Below, in pieces: positions 5,169 through 5,173 of a stretch of 5,173 nt of DNA (position 1 is its first letter; every line of letters starts with the position of its first letter). The translations under genes and the position numbers were made by a program. Source of the DNA: Candidatus Methanodesulfokora sp. (GTDB lineage: Archaea; Korarchaeota; Korarchaeia; Korarchaeales; Korarchaeaceae); NCBI GenBank assembly GCA_023269865.1, contig JAGDWR010000021.1, forward strand, positions 6,806 through 11,978. The letters run 5' to 3'. The notes under the pieces are model-generated. The model did not search any database and was not told the DNA's origin. It was given only the letters and a program-made list of their open reading frames with translations.

Positions 5169-5173
5169 AAAAT
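5165..5173 (+). CDS. Possible start of a third operon gene (3' truncated)
   Basis: An ATG at 5165 overlaps the beta stop (TGA 5166-5168) as ATGA, the same arrangement that joins alpha and beta. The frame reads ATG-AAA-AAT (Met-Lys-Asn) to the window edge. The nearest Shine-Dalgarno-like GGAG (5147-5150) leaves a long spacer of 14 bases, so the start rests mainly on the stop-start overlap and operon logic. Confidence 0.35.

Overview
The window looks like a stretch of chromosome from a hyperthermophilic or thermophilic archaeon. The evidence is promoter architecture (A/T-rich TATA-type boxes about 22-32 bases before start codons, one with a purine-rich BRE-like element), at least two probably leaderless genes, T-tract termination instead of hairpins, heavy use of AGG/AGA and ATA codons, and an AlaX editing protein beside a dye-linked amino-acid dehydrogenase gene pair. 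The phylum cannot be fixed from sequence alone; a Thermoproteota or Korarchaeota-like source is a guess.

Layout. Bases 1-105 hold the last 34 codons of a plus-strand gene that I do not recognise. It converges on a two-gene minus-strand operon (1381 down to 172). That operon encodes a winged-helix protein resembling AbiEi-type antitoxins, followed with a 17-base overlap by a nucleotidyltransferase of the AbiEii/MenT kind. Together they read as a candidate type IV-like toxin-antitoxin pair. A 135-base divergent promoter region (1382-1516) separates it from a plus-strand alaX gene (1517-2224), whose product should hydrolyse mischarged Ser/Gly-tRNA(Ala). Three T5 tracts follow alaX.

The right half (2362-5168) is a tightly coupled plus-strand operon for a two-subunit flavoenzyme of the sarcosine oxidase / dye-linked proline dehydrogenase / hydrogen cyanide synthase superfamily. 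The 555-residue alpha subunit starts with TTG. It carries a plant-type-ferredoxin-like N-terminal domain that has lost its cluster cysteines, an FAD-binding core, and a C-terminal BFD-like domain with all four cysteines for a [2Fe-2S] cluster. The 380-residue beta subunit is a DAO-family flavoprotein that would oxidise the amine, and its ATG overlaps the alpha stop as ATGA. A second ATGA at the end of beta suggests a third subunit or partner gene beginning at 5165 and leaving the window. Together alpha and beta probably oxidise a secondary amine or amino acid (proline, hydroxyproline, sarcosine or glycine are all possible) and pass electrons through flavins and the iron-sulfur cluster to an unknown acceptor.

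There are no rRNA or tRNA genes, CRISPR arrays or insertion sequences. The items that most merit a second look are the diverged archaeal AbiE-like pair, the cluster-less ferredoxin domain fused to a cluster-bearing oxidoreductase, and the probable third operon gene.
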